Positions 1-8,756 of a stretch of DNA of 64,000 nt are shown here, one piece after another. The translations under genes were made by a program, and so were the position numbers. The stretch's first letter is position 1. The number at the start of each line of letters is the position of its first letter. A model generated the notes under the pieces. The model ran no database searches. It was not told the origin of the DNA and saw only the letters and a list, made by a program, of their open reading frames with translations. Origin of the DNA: Mesorhizobium sp. AR10 (GTDB taxonomy: Bacteria > Pseudomonadota > Alphaproteobacteria > Rhizobiales > Rhizobiaceae); NCBI RefSeq assembly GCF_024746795.1, contig NZ_CP080524.1:1962001-2026000 (forward strand). The letters run 5' to 3'.

Positions 1-207
1 CTGCTTGGTATCGATGTAGATGCCGGATTTGGCGCGGCGCTCGACGATGCGCATGGCTTCGAGAATGGCCAGCGCCTCGCGGATCTGGCCGCGGCTGACG
101 CCGAAATGCTCCGCCAGTTCGCGCTCCGACGGCGTGCGGCCCGTCTCCTTGTCCGAGTGGGAAAACAGATAGGCGGCGAGTTTCGCGAGAAGGTTCTTTT
201 CTTTCAT
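1..207 (-). CDS. FadR/GntR-type regulator, N-terminal part (runs off window)
   Basis: Only the first 69 codons are inside the window; the gene continues past base 1. The visible part is a GntR-type winged helix-turn-helix, with the conserved TPSERELAEHFGVSRGQIRE recognition region at about residues 29-47 followed by EALAILEAMRIVERR. The effector-binding domain (FCD or UTRA) is off the window, so the subfamily rests on the HTH and the operator-like sites. It starts two bases after the stop of the dehydratase gene on the same strand, so it is probably the last gene of that operon. It may act on the two TGGT-N3-ACCA sites at 2428-2438 and 2608-2618. The family is secure; the ligand is unknown. 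Confidence 0.85.
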   Translation of the reverse strand, partial: MKEKNLLAKLAAYLFSHSDKETGRTPSERELAEHFGVSRGQIREALAILEAMRIVERRAKSGIYIDTKQ

Positions 208-209
208 CG

Positions 210-1379
210 TCAGCTGCGTTGCGCGTGCGCCTCCAGGAACCGCTCCGAAATGGTGAATCCCAGTCCGGGCTTTTCAGGGATCGCTATCATACCGTCCTTT
301 GCTTCGACAGTCTCTTCGATAAGATCATGGATCATCGGGTTGGCGCCGAGCGAATATTCGACAGTGAAGCTTGCCGGCGAAGCGGCGCAGACATGCAGCC
401 CGGCAAAGAAGCAAGGCGCGCCGGCCCACAGATGCGGTGCGAAGCGCAGATTGAAGGCGCTGGCGATGGTGCCGATCTTCATGGCTTCACTGATGCCGCC
501 GCAAAAGGCCGGGTCCGGCTGGAAGATGTCGGCGGCCTTGAGCACGGCGAGGTCGCGGAACGCATAGCGCGTCGCCTCGCTCTCGCCGGTGGCGATCGGG
601 ATGGAGCCGCAGGCGCGCACTTCGGCCATGCCGGATTTGTCGTCGGCGATGACCGGTTCCTCAAACCAGGCGAGATCGAGATCGCCGGCGAGGTGGGTGA
701 AGCGCTTGGCTTCCGCCACCGTGTAGGTGCCATGCGCATCGACCATGAGGTCGACATCGGGACCGAGCGCCTGTCTTGCGGCGCGCACGCGGGCCGCGGA
801 AACGTGCGGGGCGCCGTCCATGGCGCCGATCCGCATCTTCAGCGCCTTGAAGCCGCCCTTGGCGATATAGGACTTCAACTGGTCGCCGATGGCGTCGGCG
901 GCGGCCCAGCCGCCGGAGGCGTAAGCCTGCATGCGGTCAAGCTTGCGGCCACCGAGCAGCCGCCAGACCGGAACCCCGAGCGATTTGCCCAATATATCCC
1001 AGAGCGCGATGTCGACGGCGCTGATGGCAGCGATGTTCATGCCACGCCGCGCCAGTTGCGGCATGGCGTGGCCGGCACGTGCCGCGGTGTCGTGGCGCAC
1101 GCCATTGTAGAACATCTCCCAGATAACGCCGATATCGGCCGGGTCGCGGCCGATCAATTGCGGGCCGACTTCATGGTTGAGCATATGGACCAGGGCGCCA
1201 TAGCTGCCGGCACTGCCGGCAGCGTTCTTGCCTTCGCCCCAGCCGACCAGCCCGTCATCAGTCTCGATGCGCAGGATGGCGGCGTCGAACGTCGTCACCT
1301 GACCGAAGTCGCTGCGGTGCTGACGCGCCGCGTCGATCGGTATGCGAACCCACCAGGCCTGGACGGTCTTGATACGCAT
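210..1379 (-). CDS. Mandelate racemase/muconate lactonizing enzyme family protein (probable sugar-acid dehydratase)
   Basis: 389 residues, full length for the enolase superfamily. The N-terminal capping domain (about 1-125) is followed by the barrel. Visible catalytic residues are Lys181 (ALKMRIG), metal ligands Asp214 (LMVDAHG), Glu240 (WFEEP) and Glu266 (ATGESE), then Asp288 (FQPD) and His316 (APHL). This pattern matches the mandelate-racemase subgroup, which abstracts the proton next to a carboxylate; most members dehydrate aldonic or aldaric acids. Its position between an epimerase and a GntR regulator supports sugar-acid catabolism. The exact substrate (fuconate, galactarate, rhamnonate and so on) cannot be read from the sequence. 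Confidence 0.9.
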   Translation of the reverse strand: MRIKTVQAWWVRIPIDAARQHRSDFGQVTTFDAAILRIETDDGLVGWGEGKNAAGSAGSYGALVHMLNHEVGPQLIGRDPADIGVIWEMFYNGVRHDTAARAGHAMPQLARRGMNIAAISAVDIALWDILGKSLGVPVWRLLGGRKLDRMQAYASGGWAAADAIGDQLKSYIAKGGFKALKMRIGAMDGAPHVSAARVRAARQALGPDVDLMVDAHGTYTVAEAKRFTHLAGDLDLAWFEEPVIADDKSGMAEVRACGSIPIATGESEATRYAFRDLAVLKAADIFQPDPAFCGGISEAMKIGTIASAFNLRFAPHLWAGAPCFFAGLHVCAASPASFTVEYSLGANPMIHDLIEETVEAKDGMIAIPEKPGLGFTISERFLEAHAQRS

Positions 1380-1435
1380 GTTCTTCCCCGGCCCTGCCGC
1401 TGGAAGGCGGAGGGGCTCATTCCCAGTCGGACCGG

Positions 1436-2323
1436 CTACTTGATCAGCGGCAGCAGCGTTTCGGCGTTGATGCGCATCTGGTCGGTGTAGAATTTCTCCG
1501 TGAGCACGCTGGAGCCATGGTCCTGAATGAATTTCAGCTGCTCGGGCGAGATGTCGACCGGGTTGCGTTCGACCATGTCGGGATAGGGTGCGGCCGGCGT
1601 GCGATCGACCGGGGCGACGAACTCGTTGGTCAGCGCGCCGTCATAGCCGACCTCCCTCAGCGTCGCGATGATCTTCGGCCAGTCGATCTGCCCGAGACCG
1701 GCGGCGAAGCGGTTGTTGTCGGCGACATGGAAGTCGAACAGGCGCTTGCCGACCTGGCGGATGGCGTCATAGACGTTAAATTCTTCCATATGGATGTGGT
1801 AGGCGTCGAGGCAGACGCCGCATTCAGGGCTGACCGCGTCAGCCAGCGCCAGCGCCTGGGCGCCGCGGTTGAACAGATAGGTCTCGAAGCGGTTGAGTGG
1901 CTCGACCGCGATCTTGACGCCGACCTTCTTGGCGTGGGTGAAGCATTCCCGGGTGGCGTCGACGACCCATTTCCATTCCTCTTCCTCGGTGCCGTCAGGC
2001 ACCACCTTGCCGACAGTCGCGGGAACCAGCGTGATGATCTCGCCGTCGAGTTCGCTGACCATGGTCAGCACGTCCTTGACGTACTGCACGGAGCGCTCGC
2101 GCTGGCCCTGGTTCTTGGCGGCAAGATTGCGCTCACCCAGCATCAGCGTCACCGCACCCCAGCAGCGGATGCCGTGTTCCTTCAGGAGCGCGCGCGTCTC
2201 CTTGGTCTTGTATTGTTCGGGCTCGCCGGAAATCTCGATCGACTCGTAGCCGAATTTCTTGATGCGCTTCAGCGTCGTTTCCAACGGCTCCGCCCGCATC
2301 CAGTTGTGCGTCGAAAGATGCAT
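1436..2323 (-). CDS. Sugar phosphate isomerase/epimerase (xylose isomerase-like TIM barrel, tagatose 3-epimerase type)
   Basis: 295 residues. The metal-binding set typical of ketose 3-epimerases is visible: Glu141 (VEPLNRFETY), Asp173 (VCLDAYHIHMEE), His199 (FDFHVADNNR) and Glu234 (LTNEFV). Such enzymes epimerise free or phosphorylated ketoses through a Mn2+-bound enediolate. It is first in a minus-strand operon that continues with the dehydratase and the GntR regulator. The ATG is preceded by GGAAGGAT. Two further family members (2722 and 5283) lie on the opposite strand nearby. The family is secure; the substrate is unknown. Confidence 0.88.
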   Translation of the reverse strand: MHLSTHNWMRAEPLETTLKRIKKFGYESIEISGEPEQYKTKETRALLKEHGIRCWGAVTLMLGERNLAAKNQGQRERSVQYVKDVLTMVSELDGEIITLVPATVGKVVPDGTEEEEWKWVVDATRECFTHAKKVGVKIAVEPLNRFETYLFNRGAQALALADAVSPECGVCLDAYHIHMEEFNVYDAIRQVGKRLFDFHVADNNRFAAGLGQIDWPKIIATLREVGYDGALTNEFVAPVDRTPAAPYPDMVERNPVDISPEQLKFIQDHGSSVLTEKFYTDQMRINAETLLPLIK

Positions 2324-2721
2324 GGTCTATCCTTCCCAGAATTCGCCTGTCACGTTTCCCACGGCGCCCTCCAGAGGAGTCCGCCGCATGATTCCTCCCC
2401 AGGGCGTTCCAGTGTTTTTTGACGAACTGGTTCGACCAATTGGGTCTGATGGCAGGTCTACAGCAAATTCCTCCGAACGGCAAGAAGTCGCGAGATGCAA
2501 CCCGTGGTGGCAGTTATTCCATTGAATATGTTAATGTATTTTCATCGTTTGTGATGACTGGCGGGCCTTCTGCGTTGCACCCCGCCGCTTGACCGCGCGG
2601 CCACGTTTGGTAATACCAGAATGGCGACACAAACAAGTGTCTGCGAGAAAACACCAAACGGGCTGGCCCTGCTTCCAATCGGCGCTATGCTTGGTCGTGA
2701 CATGAGAGAGGGAGGATGCCG
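2324..2721. promoter_or_regulatory. Divergent promoter region with two TGGT-N3-ACCA operators
   Basis: A 398-bp gap between two divergently transcribed sugar operons. It holds TGGTTCGACCA at 2428-2438 and TGGTAATACCA at 2608-2618. Both have the arms TGGT/ACCA with three central bases, the arrangement usual for FadR-family GntR operators. One site is closer to each operon. No convincing coding sequence is seen here. Confidence 0.6.
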
Positions 2722-3777
2722 ATGCCGACGACAATGAAGGGCCCCGGGCTGTTTCTGGCGCAGTTCGCGGGCGACGCCGCGCCGTTCAATTCGCTGGCGT
2801 CGATTACCAAATGGGCGGCTGGCCTGGGCTACAAGGGCGTGCAGATCCCGACCTGGGATGCGCGGCTGTTCGACCTGAAGAAAGCGGCGTCTTCCAAGGC
2901 CTATTGTGACGAGGTCAAAGGCATCTGTGCCGAGGCTGGCGTCGAGATCACCGAGTTGTCGACGCATCTGCAGGGGCAATTGGTGGCGGTGCATCCGGCC
3001 TATGACGCGCAGTTCGACGGCTTCGCCCCGCCTGCGGTGCACAACAATCCGAAAGCCAGGCAGAAATGGGCGGTCGAGCAGATGAAGTTCGGCGCCAAGG
3101 CGTCGAAGAATCTGGGCTTGAAGGCGTCGGTCTCCTTTTGTGGAGCGTTAGCCTTCCCTTACCTTTATCCGTGGCCGCAGCGGCCGGCCGGATTAATCGA
3201 AGAAGCGTTTTCGGAACTCGGCAAACGCTGGAAGCCAATCCTCGATGTCTATGAGGACAATGGCGTCGATGTCGGCTACGAGATCCACCCGGGCGAGGAT
3301 GTGTTCGACGGTGCGACTTTCGAGATGTTCCTCGACGCCGTCGGCGGCCACAAGCGCTGCAACATCAACTACGACCCGTCGCACTTCCTGCTGCAGCAGC
3401 TCGACTATCTCGAATTCATCGACATCTATCACGAGCGGATCAAGGCCTTCCACGTCAAGGACGCCGAGTTCAATCCGACCGGACGGCAAGGCGTCTATTC
3501 CGGCTATCAGAGCTGGACCAATCGGGCCGGGCGCTTCCGTTCGTTGGGCGACGGGCAGGTCGATTTCGGCGGCATCTTCTCCAAGCTCACCCAATATGGC
3601 TACGATTCCTGGGCGGTGCTGGAATGGGAATGCTGCCTGAAGCATCCCGAGGATGGCGCTGCCGAAGGCGCGCCCTTCATCCAGCACCACATCATCAGGG
3701 TGACGGAAAAGGCCTTTGACGATTTCGCCGGCGGCGCGACCGACAAAAAGGTGCTGCGCGCCATGATGGGAATCTGA
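2722..3777 (+). CDS. Sugar phosphate isomerase/epimerase (TIM barrel)
   Basis: 351 residues. The chosen ATG has GGAGG six bases upstream; an ATG two codons earlier abuts that GGAGG and is less likely. The xylose isomerase-like barrel is recognisable from VGYEIHPGED, NINYDPSHFLLQQ and IKAFHVKDAEF, which carry the Glu, Asp/His and His metal ligands, and from AVLEWECC near the C terminus. It is longer than the tagatose-epimerase type and resembles family members that work beside Gfo/Idh/MocA dehydrogenases. It is the first gene of a plus-strand operon with the genes at 3925 and 5283. Its role in sugar or inositol-like catabolism is inferred from context. Confidence 0.87.
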   Translation: MPTTMKGPGLFLAQFAGDAAPFNSLASITKWAAGLGYKGVQIPTWDARLFDLKKAASSKAYCDEVKGICAEAGVEITELSTHLQGQLVAVHPAYDAQFDGFAPPAVHNNPKARQKWAVEQMKFGAKASKNLGLKASVSFCGALAFPYLYPWPQRPAGLIEEAFSELGKRWKPILDVYEDNGVDVGYEIHPGEDVFDGATFEMFLDAVGGHKRCNINYDPSHFLLQQLDYLEFIDIYHERIKAFHVKDAEFNPTGRQGVYSGYQSWTNRAGRFRSLGDGQVDFGGIFSKLTQYGYDSWAVLEWECCLKHPEDGAAEGAPFIQHHIIRVTEKAFDDFAGGATDKKVLRAMMGI

Positions 3778-3779
3778 AG

Positions 3780-3905
3780 CGGTTCCCTCCCCCTCGGGGA
3801 GGGTGGCCCGAAGGGCCGGGTGGGGTCGGCTCATGCCGAGCTCTACTTTCTACGACCCCACCCGATCCGCTGCGCGGATCGACCTCCCCTCAAGGGGGAG
3901 GTGAA
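3780..3905. repeat. Composite palindromic intergenic repeat
   Basis: The element consists of nested inverted repeats: a CCCTCCCC/GGGGAGGG hairpin, CGGGTGGGGTCG at 3817-3828 paired with CGACCCCACCCG at 3853-3864, GATCCG/CGGATC just after it, and CCTCCCCTCAAGGGGGAGG at the end. Such multi-hairpin units are common between rhizobial genes. It lies in the operon gap before the oxidoreductase gene and may affect mRNA stability. Confidence 0.75.
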
Positions 3906-3924
3906 ACAACGAGGGAGACGAAAA

Positions 3925-5112
3925 ATGGTCGGCGCATCGAAGTCGGAAACGGGAGGCGGCCCGATCCGCTATGGCATGGTCGGCGGCGGGCAAGGCGCCT
4001 TCATCGGCGCGGTGCACCGGATCGCGGCGCGCATGGACAATGATTTCGTGCTGGTCGCCGGTGCGCTGTCGGCGAATCCCGAGCGCGCCAAGGCATCGGC
4101 CGCTGAACTCGGGCTCGATCCCGCACGTAGCTACGGCTCCTACGCCGAGATGGCCAAGGCAGAAGCCAAGCGCCCCGATGGCATCGAGGCGGTGGCCATC
4201 GTCACCCCGAACAATGTGCATGTGCCGGCGGCGAAGGCCTTTCTCGAAGCCGGTATCCACGTCATCTGCGACAAGCCGCTGGCGACGACGCTGGCGGAAG
4301 CGAAGAAGCTGGCGGCTGTGGTCGAAAAGACAGGTAAGGTGTTCGTGCTGACCCACAACTACACCGCTTATCCGATGATCCGTCAGGCGCGCGAGATGGT
4401 GGCCAAGGGTGTGCTTGGCGACATCCGCATCGTGCAGTCGGAATATCCGCAGGACTGGCTGACCGAGGACCTTGCCGCCACCGGTCAGAAGCAGGCGGCG
4501 TGGCGCTCCGACCCCAAGCAGGCTGGTGCGGGCGGTGCGCTGGGCGACATCGGCACGCATGCCTACAATCTTGCCCGTTTCGTCTCTGGTCTGGAGCTCG
4601 ATGCGCTGTCGGCCGATCTCGACGCCTTCGTGCCGGGCCGGCTGCTCGACGACAATGTCAATGTGATGCTGCGCTTTAAGGCGGTCGGCAGGATACACCC
4701 GGCCAAGGGCATGATCTGGGCCAGCCAGGTGGCGCCCGGCCATGAGAATGGGCTCAAGCTGCGCATCTATGGCTCCAAGGGTGGATTGGAATGGGTGCAG
4801 GCCGATCCGAACTATCTCTGGTACACGCCGTTCGGCCAGCCGAAGCAACTGCTCACCCGCAATGGCGCCGGCGCGCTGCCGGTGGCGGGGCGCGTCAGCC
4901 GCGTTCCGTCCGGCCATCCGGAAGGCTATCTCGAAGGCTTCGCCAACATCTACCAGGAAGCGGCCCGCGCCATCCGCGCGGCGCGCAAGAAAGGCGGCAA
5001 GCCGGGCAAGGACGTCGTCTTCCCGACCATCCAGGACGGCGTTGAAGGCATGGCATTCATCGAGGCCTGCGTGAAGTCGTCGAAGAAGAATGGGGCGTGG
5101 ACGAAGCTCTGA
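3925..5112 (+). CDS. Gfo/Idh/MocA family NAD(P)-dependent oxidoreductase
   Basis: 395 residues from the ATG preceded by GAGGGAGACGAAAA; an upstream in-frame extension would run through the repeat and is rejected. The N-terminal Rossmann fold shows GGGQGAFIGAVHR, then VTPNNVHVPAA and the family signature CDKPLATTLAEA. The C-terminal half is the alpha/beta substrate domain, with GGALGDIGTHAYNLARF carrying the conserved Asp and His. Enzymes of this family oxidise or reduce sugars, inositols or their derivatives. It sits between two epimerase genes, so the three probably process one carbohydrate. The substrate is not determinable. Confidence 0.9.
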   Translation: MVGASKSETGGGPIRYGMVGGGQGAFIGAVHRIAARMDNDFVLVAGALSANPERAKASAAELGLDPARSYGSYAEMAKAEAKRPDGIEAVAIVTPNNVHVPAAKAFLEAGIHVICDKPLATTLAEAKKLAAVVEKTGKVFVLTHNYTAYPMIRQAREMVAKGVLGDIRIVQSEYPQDWLTEDLAATGQKQAAWRSDPKQAGAGGALGDIGTHAYNLARFVSGLELDALSADLDAFVPGRLLDDNVNVMLRFKAVGRIHPAKGMIWASQVAPGHENGLKLRIYGSKGGLEWVQADPNYLWYTPFGQPKQLLTRNGAGALPVAGRVSRVPSGHPEGYLEGFANIYQEAARAIRAARKKGGKPGKDVVFPTIQDGVEGMAFIEACVKSSKKNGAWTKL

Positions 5113-5256
5113 CCGGGGTACTGATCTTCAGGTGATGCCGGCCTGCAAATGGCAGCTTCCTGCGCTTCCGGTGCTCACGTACGAAAAGTACGCTCCGCTC
5201 CGGTTCTCAGAAACTACCATTTTCGGCTCGGCCTGACCTGAAGCTCAGCACCCCGG
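5113..5256. repeat. 144-bp palindromic intergenic element
   Basis: The 21-base ends (5113-5133 and 5236-5256) are inverted copies with two mismatches. Inside, CGTAC-gaaaa-GTACG forms a small hairpin. A diverged copy of the left half recurs at about 44633-44686, sharing GCCGGCCTGCAAA and TTCCTGCGCTTCC. It behaves as a dispersed repeat and lies just after the stop codon of the oxidoreductase gene. Confidence 0.75.
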
Positions 5257-5282
5257 TAAGGCCGAAAGTGGGAGGGGCGTCG

Positions 5283-6137
5283 ATGAAAATCGGCATGTGC
5301 ATGTTCTTGTGGACGACGGCAGTGTCGAAGAAACACGAGCCGTTGCTCAGGGACATCAAGGCGACCGGTTTTGACGGCGTCGAGATACCAGTGTTCTCAG
5401 GCACGCCTGACGACTACAAGAAGCTCGGCGACCTGCTCGATCGCATCGGGCTGGAACGCACCGCCGTCTCGGCCATGGGCGATCCGGCGATGAACCTGAT
5501 CTCGTCGGATGCCAGTGTGCGCAAGGCCGGCATCGACTACATGAAATGGGCGATCGACTGCGCCCAAGCGCTCGGCGCCATTAAGCTGAGCGGCCCGCTG
5601 CATTCGACGCTTGGTACCTTCTCTGGCACCGGGCCGACGGCGGCCGAGAAAAAGCGCTCGGTCGCCTCGCAGCGCACAATTGGTGACCATGCCGGCAAGA
5701 GAGGAGTCACCATCGGGCTGGAGGCGCTCAACCGCTTCGAATGCTATTTGCTGAATACGATGGACGATCTGTCTGAGCATATCGATGCGATCGACCGCCC
5801 GCACATCAAGGCGATGTATGACACCTTCCACGCCAATATCGAGGAGGCCGATCCGGTCGGCGCCTATAAGCGCAATCGAAAGAACATCGTCCACATCCAC
5901 ATTTCAGAAAACAACCGCGGCGTGCCAGGGCGCGGCAATATTCCGTGGAAGGAGACGTTCTCGGCCATTCGCAAGAGCGGCTATGACGACTGGCTGACGA
6001 TAGAGGCGTTCGGCCGCTCGCTGAAGGATTTGGCGGCGGCCACCAAGGTCTGGCGCGATTTTTCCGAGAGTCCCGAGGCTGTCTACCGCGACGGCTACAG
6101 GCACATCAAAAACGGGTGGAAGAAGGCCGGTGCCTGA
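5283..6137 (+). CDS. Sugar phosphate isomerase/epimerase (tagatose 3-epimerase type)
   Basis: 284 residues, starting at the ATG after GGGAGGGGCGTCG. The metal-site motifs are clear: Glu in GLEALNRFECYLLN, Asp in MYDTFHANIEE, His in VHIHISENNRG and Glu in TIEAFGR. It is the third epimerase-like gene of this locus and closes the plus-strand operon, converging on the phn cluster. It resembles D-psicose/D-tagatose 3-epimerases and related ketose epimerases. Which sugar it uses is unknown. Confidence 0.88.
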   Translation: MKIGMCMFLWTTAVSKKHEPLLRDIKATGFDGVEIPVFSGTPDDYKKLGDLLDRIGLERTAVSAMGDPAMNLISSDASVRKAGIDYMKWAIDCAQALGAIKLSGPLHSTLGTFSGTGPTAAEKKRSVASQRTIGDHAGKRGVTIGLEALNRFECYLLNTMDDLSEHIDAIDRPHIKAMYDTFHANIEEADPVGAYKRNRKNIVHIHISENNRGVPGRGNIPWKETFSAIRKSGYDDWLTIEAFGRSLKDLAAATKVWRDFSESPEAVYRDGYRHIKNGWKKAGA

Positions 6138-6158
6138 GACGCGTTTCGGGATCGTGGT

Positions 6159-7703
6159 CTAAGCCGCCGGCAGCGGGCGGGCGGAGGCGCGTTCCGGCCG
6201 CTCGTCGTTGCCGACGGTCCCCATCAGTTTGCGGCGGAGATAGTTGGAGATGTTGTCGAAAACAAAAACGACAAGCAGGATCAACAGAACCATGTAGAAA
6301 ACATTGGCCCAGTTGGTGTTGGTGCGCATGGCTTCCCACAATTTCAGACCGATGCCGCCGGCGCCGACAGCGCCGATGATTGTCGCCGAGCGCGTGTTCG
6401 ATTCCCAAAAATAGAGGGATTGGCTAAGGAACACCGGCAGAACCTGCGGCAGCACGCCGTAGCGTTGCACCATCGTTGGCGTGGCGCCCACCGAGCGGAT
6501 GCCCTCGCGCTGCTTGTCGTCGATGTTTTCCAGCGCCTCGGAATAGAGTTTGCCCAGGGTTCCGGTGTCGGTGAAGAAGATCGCCGACATGCCGGCCAGC
6601 GGCCCCGGACCGAAGCCGCGGGTGAAGAACAGCGCCCAGATCAGCATGTCGACAGACCGCAGGAAATCGAAGAAGCGCTTTGTCGCCTGGTTGGCCATCC
6701 AACTCGGCGTGATGTTGCGCGCAGCCAGGAAGGCGAGCGGAAAGGCGACGACCGAGGCCAGCACCGTGCCGACAAAAGCCATGACGATGGTTTGCAGAAG
6801 CTTCAGCCACACGTCGCCGTGCTGCCACTCGGCGTTGTAGAGGATGTTGTCCCAGGCAAGCGCTGCGTTTGATCGCGACGGGTCGATGCGCTCACCGGAG
6901 ACGATCAGTGAAGCGACCTCGCCGAACGGTTTTCCCCAGAATGGCGAATTCGTGTCAAAGACAAAATTGGCCCAACCGAAAAACCGCCTCCAGGCGATCA
7001 CCTCGTCATTCTGCACTTCAGCACGGCCCAAGAATCCGAACGAGATATAGGCTGTCGAACCTGGCTTGCGTTGCTCTATCCAGTCAGGCAGCGGTGTGCG
7101 CGGCGTGACAGAGCTGTCCTTGGCAATGTCGAAGATGACGCTTTCGGCGCCACGCGTCACAGTGACAAGATTTGGTGTAATGGCAATCTGGCCGCTGCCA
7201 AGGACGACGGTCGCCGCCACGATGGCCTTTTCGTGCACCGTTTTAGGCGCAGCCGGAACCAAGTTGTCTGGCGAGGGGGCTGGGTTCTCGGCGGTTGGCG
7301 CGCCAGGCGTCATGAACGAACCCTGCGACGACTTGTCAGTCGTCATCGTCGGTGCTGGCGCGGCGTCGACCCGCCGCTCGATCGCAGCAATCTGCTTGAT
7401 CACCCAGTCGGGATTTGGATTGGATCCCAGTTTGGAGAAGCGGGAGTAGTCGATGGTCAGATAATTGTCCTTGAATTCGATGTCCGGGCGGATTTCGTAA
7501 GACACCCAGTCGGCGAGATAGGCGCCGGCCAGGTTCCAGTTCGCCTTTTCGAGAACGATGCCGATCGAGAAGAACCACCAGCAGTAAAAGGTGTAGAGAA
7601 TGCACAGAAGGAGGCCGAACGGGGCGGCATAGCGCTTCCATAAGGGTCGCCGAAACGCATCTGGATGGCGAGCGGCGATGTCGTTGATGGCGTCGGCGTT
7701 CAT
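6159..7703 (-). CDS. phnE: Phosphonate/phosphate ABC transporter permease PhnE (long form)
   Basis: 514 residues, about twice the usual length of PhnE. The ATG at 7703 has GGAGAG seven bases upstream and lies four bases after the stop of the other permease gene. One N-terminal membrane helix (about 25-50) is followed by roughly 230 residues of hydrophilic, probably periplasmic sequence. The normal permease core then follows, with the BPD-type loop EGIRSVGATPTMVQRYGVLPQ that contacts PhnC and the segment ATIIGAVGAGGIG. Rhizobial PhoT proteins of PhoCDET systems are known partners of a second, shorter permease, which fits this tandem arrangement. The extra domain has no family I recognise. Confidence 0.9.
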   Translation of the reverse strand: MNADAINDIAARHPDAFRRPLWKRYAAPFGLLLCILYTFYCWWFFSIGIVLEKANWNLAGAYLADWVSYEIRPDIEFKDNYLTIDYSRFSKLGSNPNPDWVIKQIAAIERRVDAAPAPTMTTDKSSQGSFMTPGAPTAENPAPSPDNLVPAAPKTVHEKAIVAATVVLGSGQIAITPNLVTVTRGAESVIFDIAKDSSVTPRTPLPDWIEQRKPGSTAYISFGFLGRAEVQNDEVIAWRRFFGWANFVFDTNSPFWGKPFGEVASLIVSGERIDPSRSNAALAWDNILYNAEWQHGDVWLKLLQTIVMAFVGTVLASVVAFPLAFLAARNITPSWMANQATKRFFDFLRSVDMLIWALFFTRGFGPGPLAGMSAIFFTDTGTLGKLYSEALENIDDKQREGIRSVGATPTMVQRYGVLPQVLPVFLSQSLYFWESNTRSATIIGAVGAGGIGLKLWEAMRTNTNWANVFYMVLLILLVVFVFDNISNYLRRKLMGTVGNDERPERASARPLPAA

Positions 7704-7707
7704 TGGG

Positions 7708-8682
7708 CTACTCTCCGCGCCCGTATGCGAACGCCTGCCTGCCGACAAGACGTTGTCTCAGCCATGCCGAAAACTGGTCAACGGCGACAATCGTGCAGAA
7801 CAGCAGAAAGACGATGGCAATGGTCTTGGCCTCATGGCCCCGGCTGATCGAAAGACGCAGGGATTCGCCGATGCCGCCGGCGCCGACGGCGCCGAGAATG
7901 GTCGAAGCGCGCACATTGATCTCAAAGCGGAGCAGGAAATAGCTCATGAAGTTGGGTAGAACCTGAGGCACGATGCCGAACCACACCCGTTCGACCCAAT
8001 TGGCGCCAACGGCCCGCAAGCCTTCGTCAGGCTTCATGTCGGCATTCTCGACCACTTCGAAGAACATTTTTCCGAGCGCGCCCACCGTGTGGATGCTGAC
8101 CGCGAGGATCGCCGGAATGGGCCCAAGCGAGAAGATCGCCAGGAAAAACCCGGCAATGACGATTTCCGGAAAGGCGCGGACAATTTCAAGTAAGCGGCGC
8201 GTTGTGAAACGGAGCCAGCGGCTGGCCGTTATATTGCTGGCAGCCAAGAAGCAGAGCAGGAAACCGAAGGTGGAGCCGACCAGCGTCGAAAACAGCGCAA
8301 TGTTCAGTGTCTCGATCATCCGGTAGAAATACTCCGGAATGTAGATGCCTTGGGTCAGGTAGACCCGGCCTTCGGGATAGTCGAATTTGAGGCTGCCATC
8401 GTCATAGGGCGACGGCAGGTCGAACAGCGCGCGCACCGGTTCGAACCAGTCGCGCGGCTTCAATTCGACGAAAAAGTCGGCGATGTGCGGAAGGCGGTCG
8501 AAGAACTTTCCGGCGTTGGTTTCGTTGGCGAACCAGAGCGAGCCCGAGAGCGCAAGCAACAGGAAAACCAGGCCTCCGATCGTGTAGAGGCGCCGGCGAG
8601 CGGCGAGGTGGCGCCAGTGCCGCTCGACCAAGGCTGCTTCTGTGGAGAGCGCAGGCGCGCGGTAGACGTCGGTCGCACTCAT
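7708..8682 (-). CDS. phnE: Phosphonate/phosphate ABC transporter permease PhnE
   Basis: 324 residues. An N-terminal helix at about 33-52 is followed by a short periplasmic stretch and the permease core. The coupling loop EGLRAVGANWVERVWFGIVPQ and the motif ASTILGAVGAGGIGESLR are diagnostic of PhnE. It lies between phnD and the long-form phnE and forms the membrane channel with it. In rhizobia, PhnCDE-type systems (PhoCDET) take up phosphate as well as phosphonates; this is known of the family and not shown here. Confidence 0.93.
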   Translation of the reverse strand: MSATDVYRAPALSTEAALVERHWRHLAARRRLYTIGGLVFLLLALSGSLWFANETNAGKFFDRLPHIADFFVELKPRDWFEPVRALFDLPSPYDDGSLKFDYPEGRVYLTQGIYIPEYFYRMIETLNIALFSTLVGSTFGFLLCFLAASNITASRWLRFTTRRLLEIVRAFPEIVIAGFFLAIFSLGPIPAILAVSIHTVGALGKMFFEVVENADMKPDEGLRAVGANWVERVWFGIVPQVLPNFMSYFLLRFEINVRASTILGAVGAGGIGESLRLSISRGHEAKTIAIVFLLFCTIVAVDQFSAWLRQRLVGRQAFAYGRGE

Positions 8683-8756
8683 CGATAGTTCCCCGGCCCG
8701 TGACGCGGCAACGCCGCCGGCGGCACTTTGGCCCCGGCGGCGTCGTGCCTTTAGGC

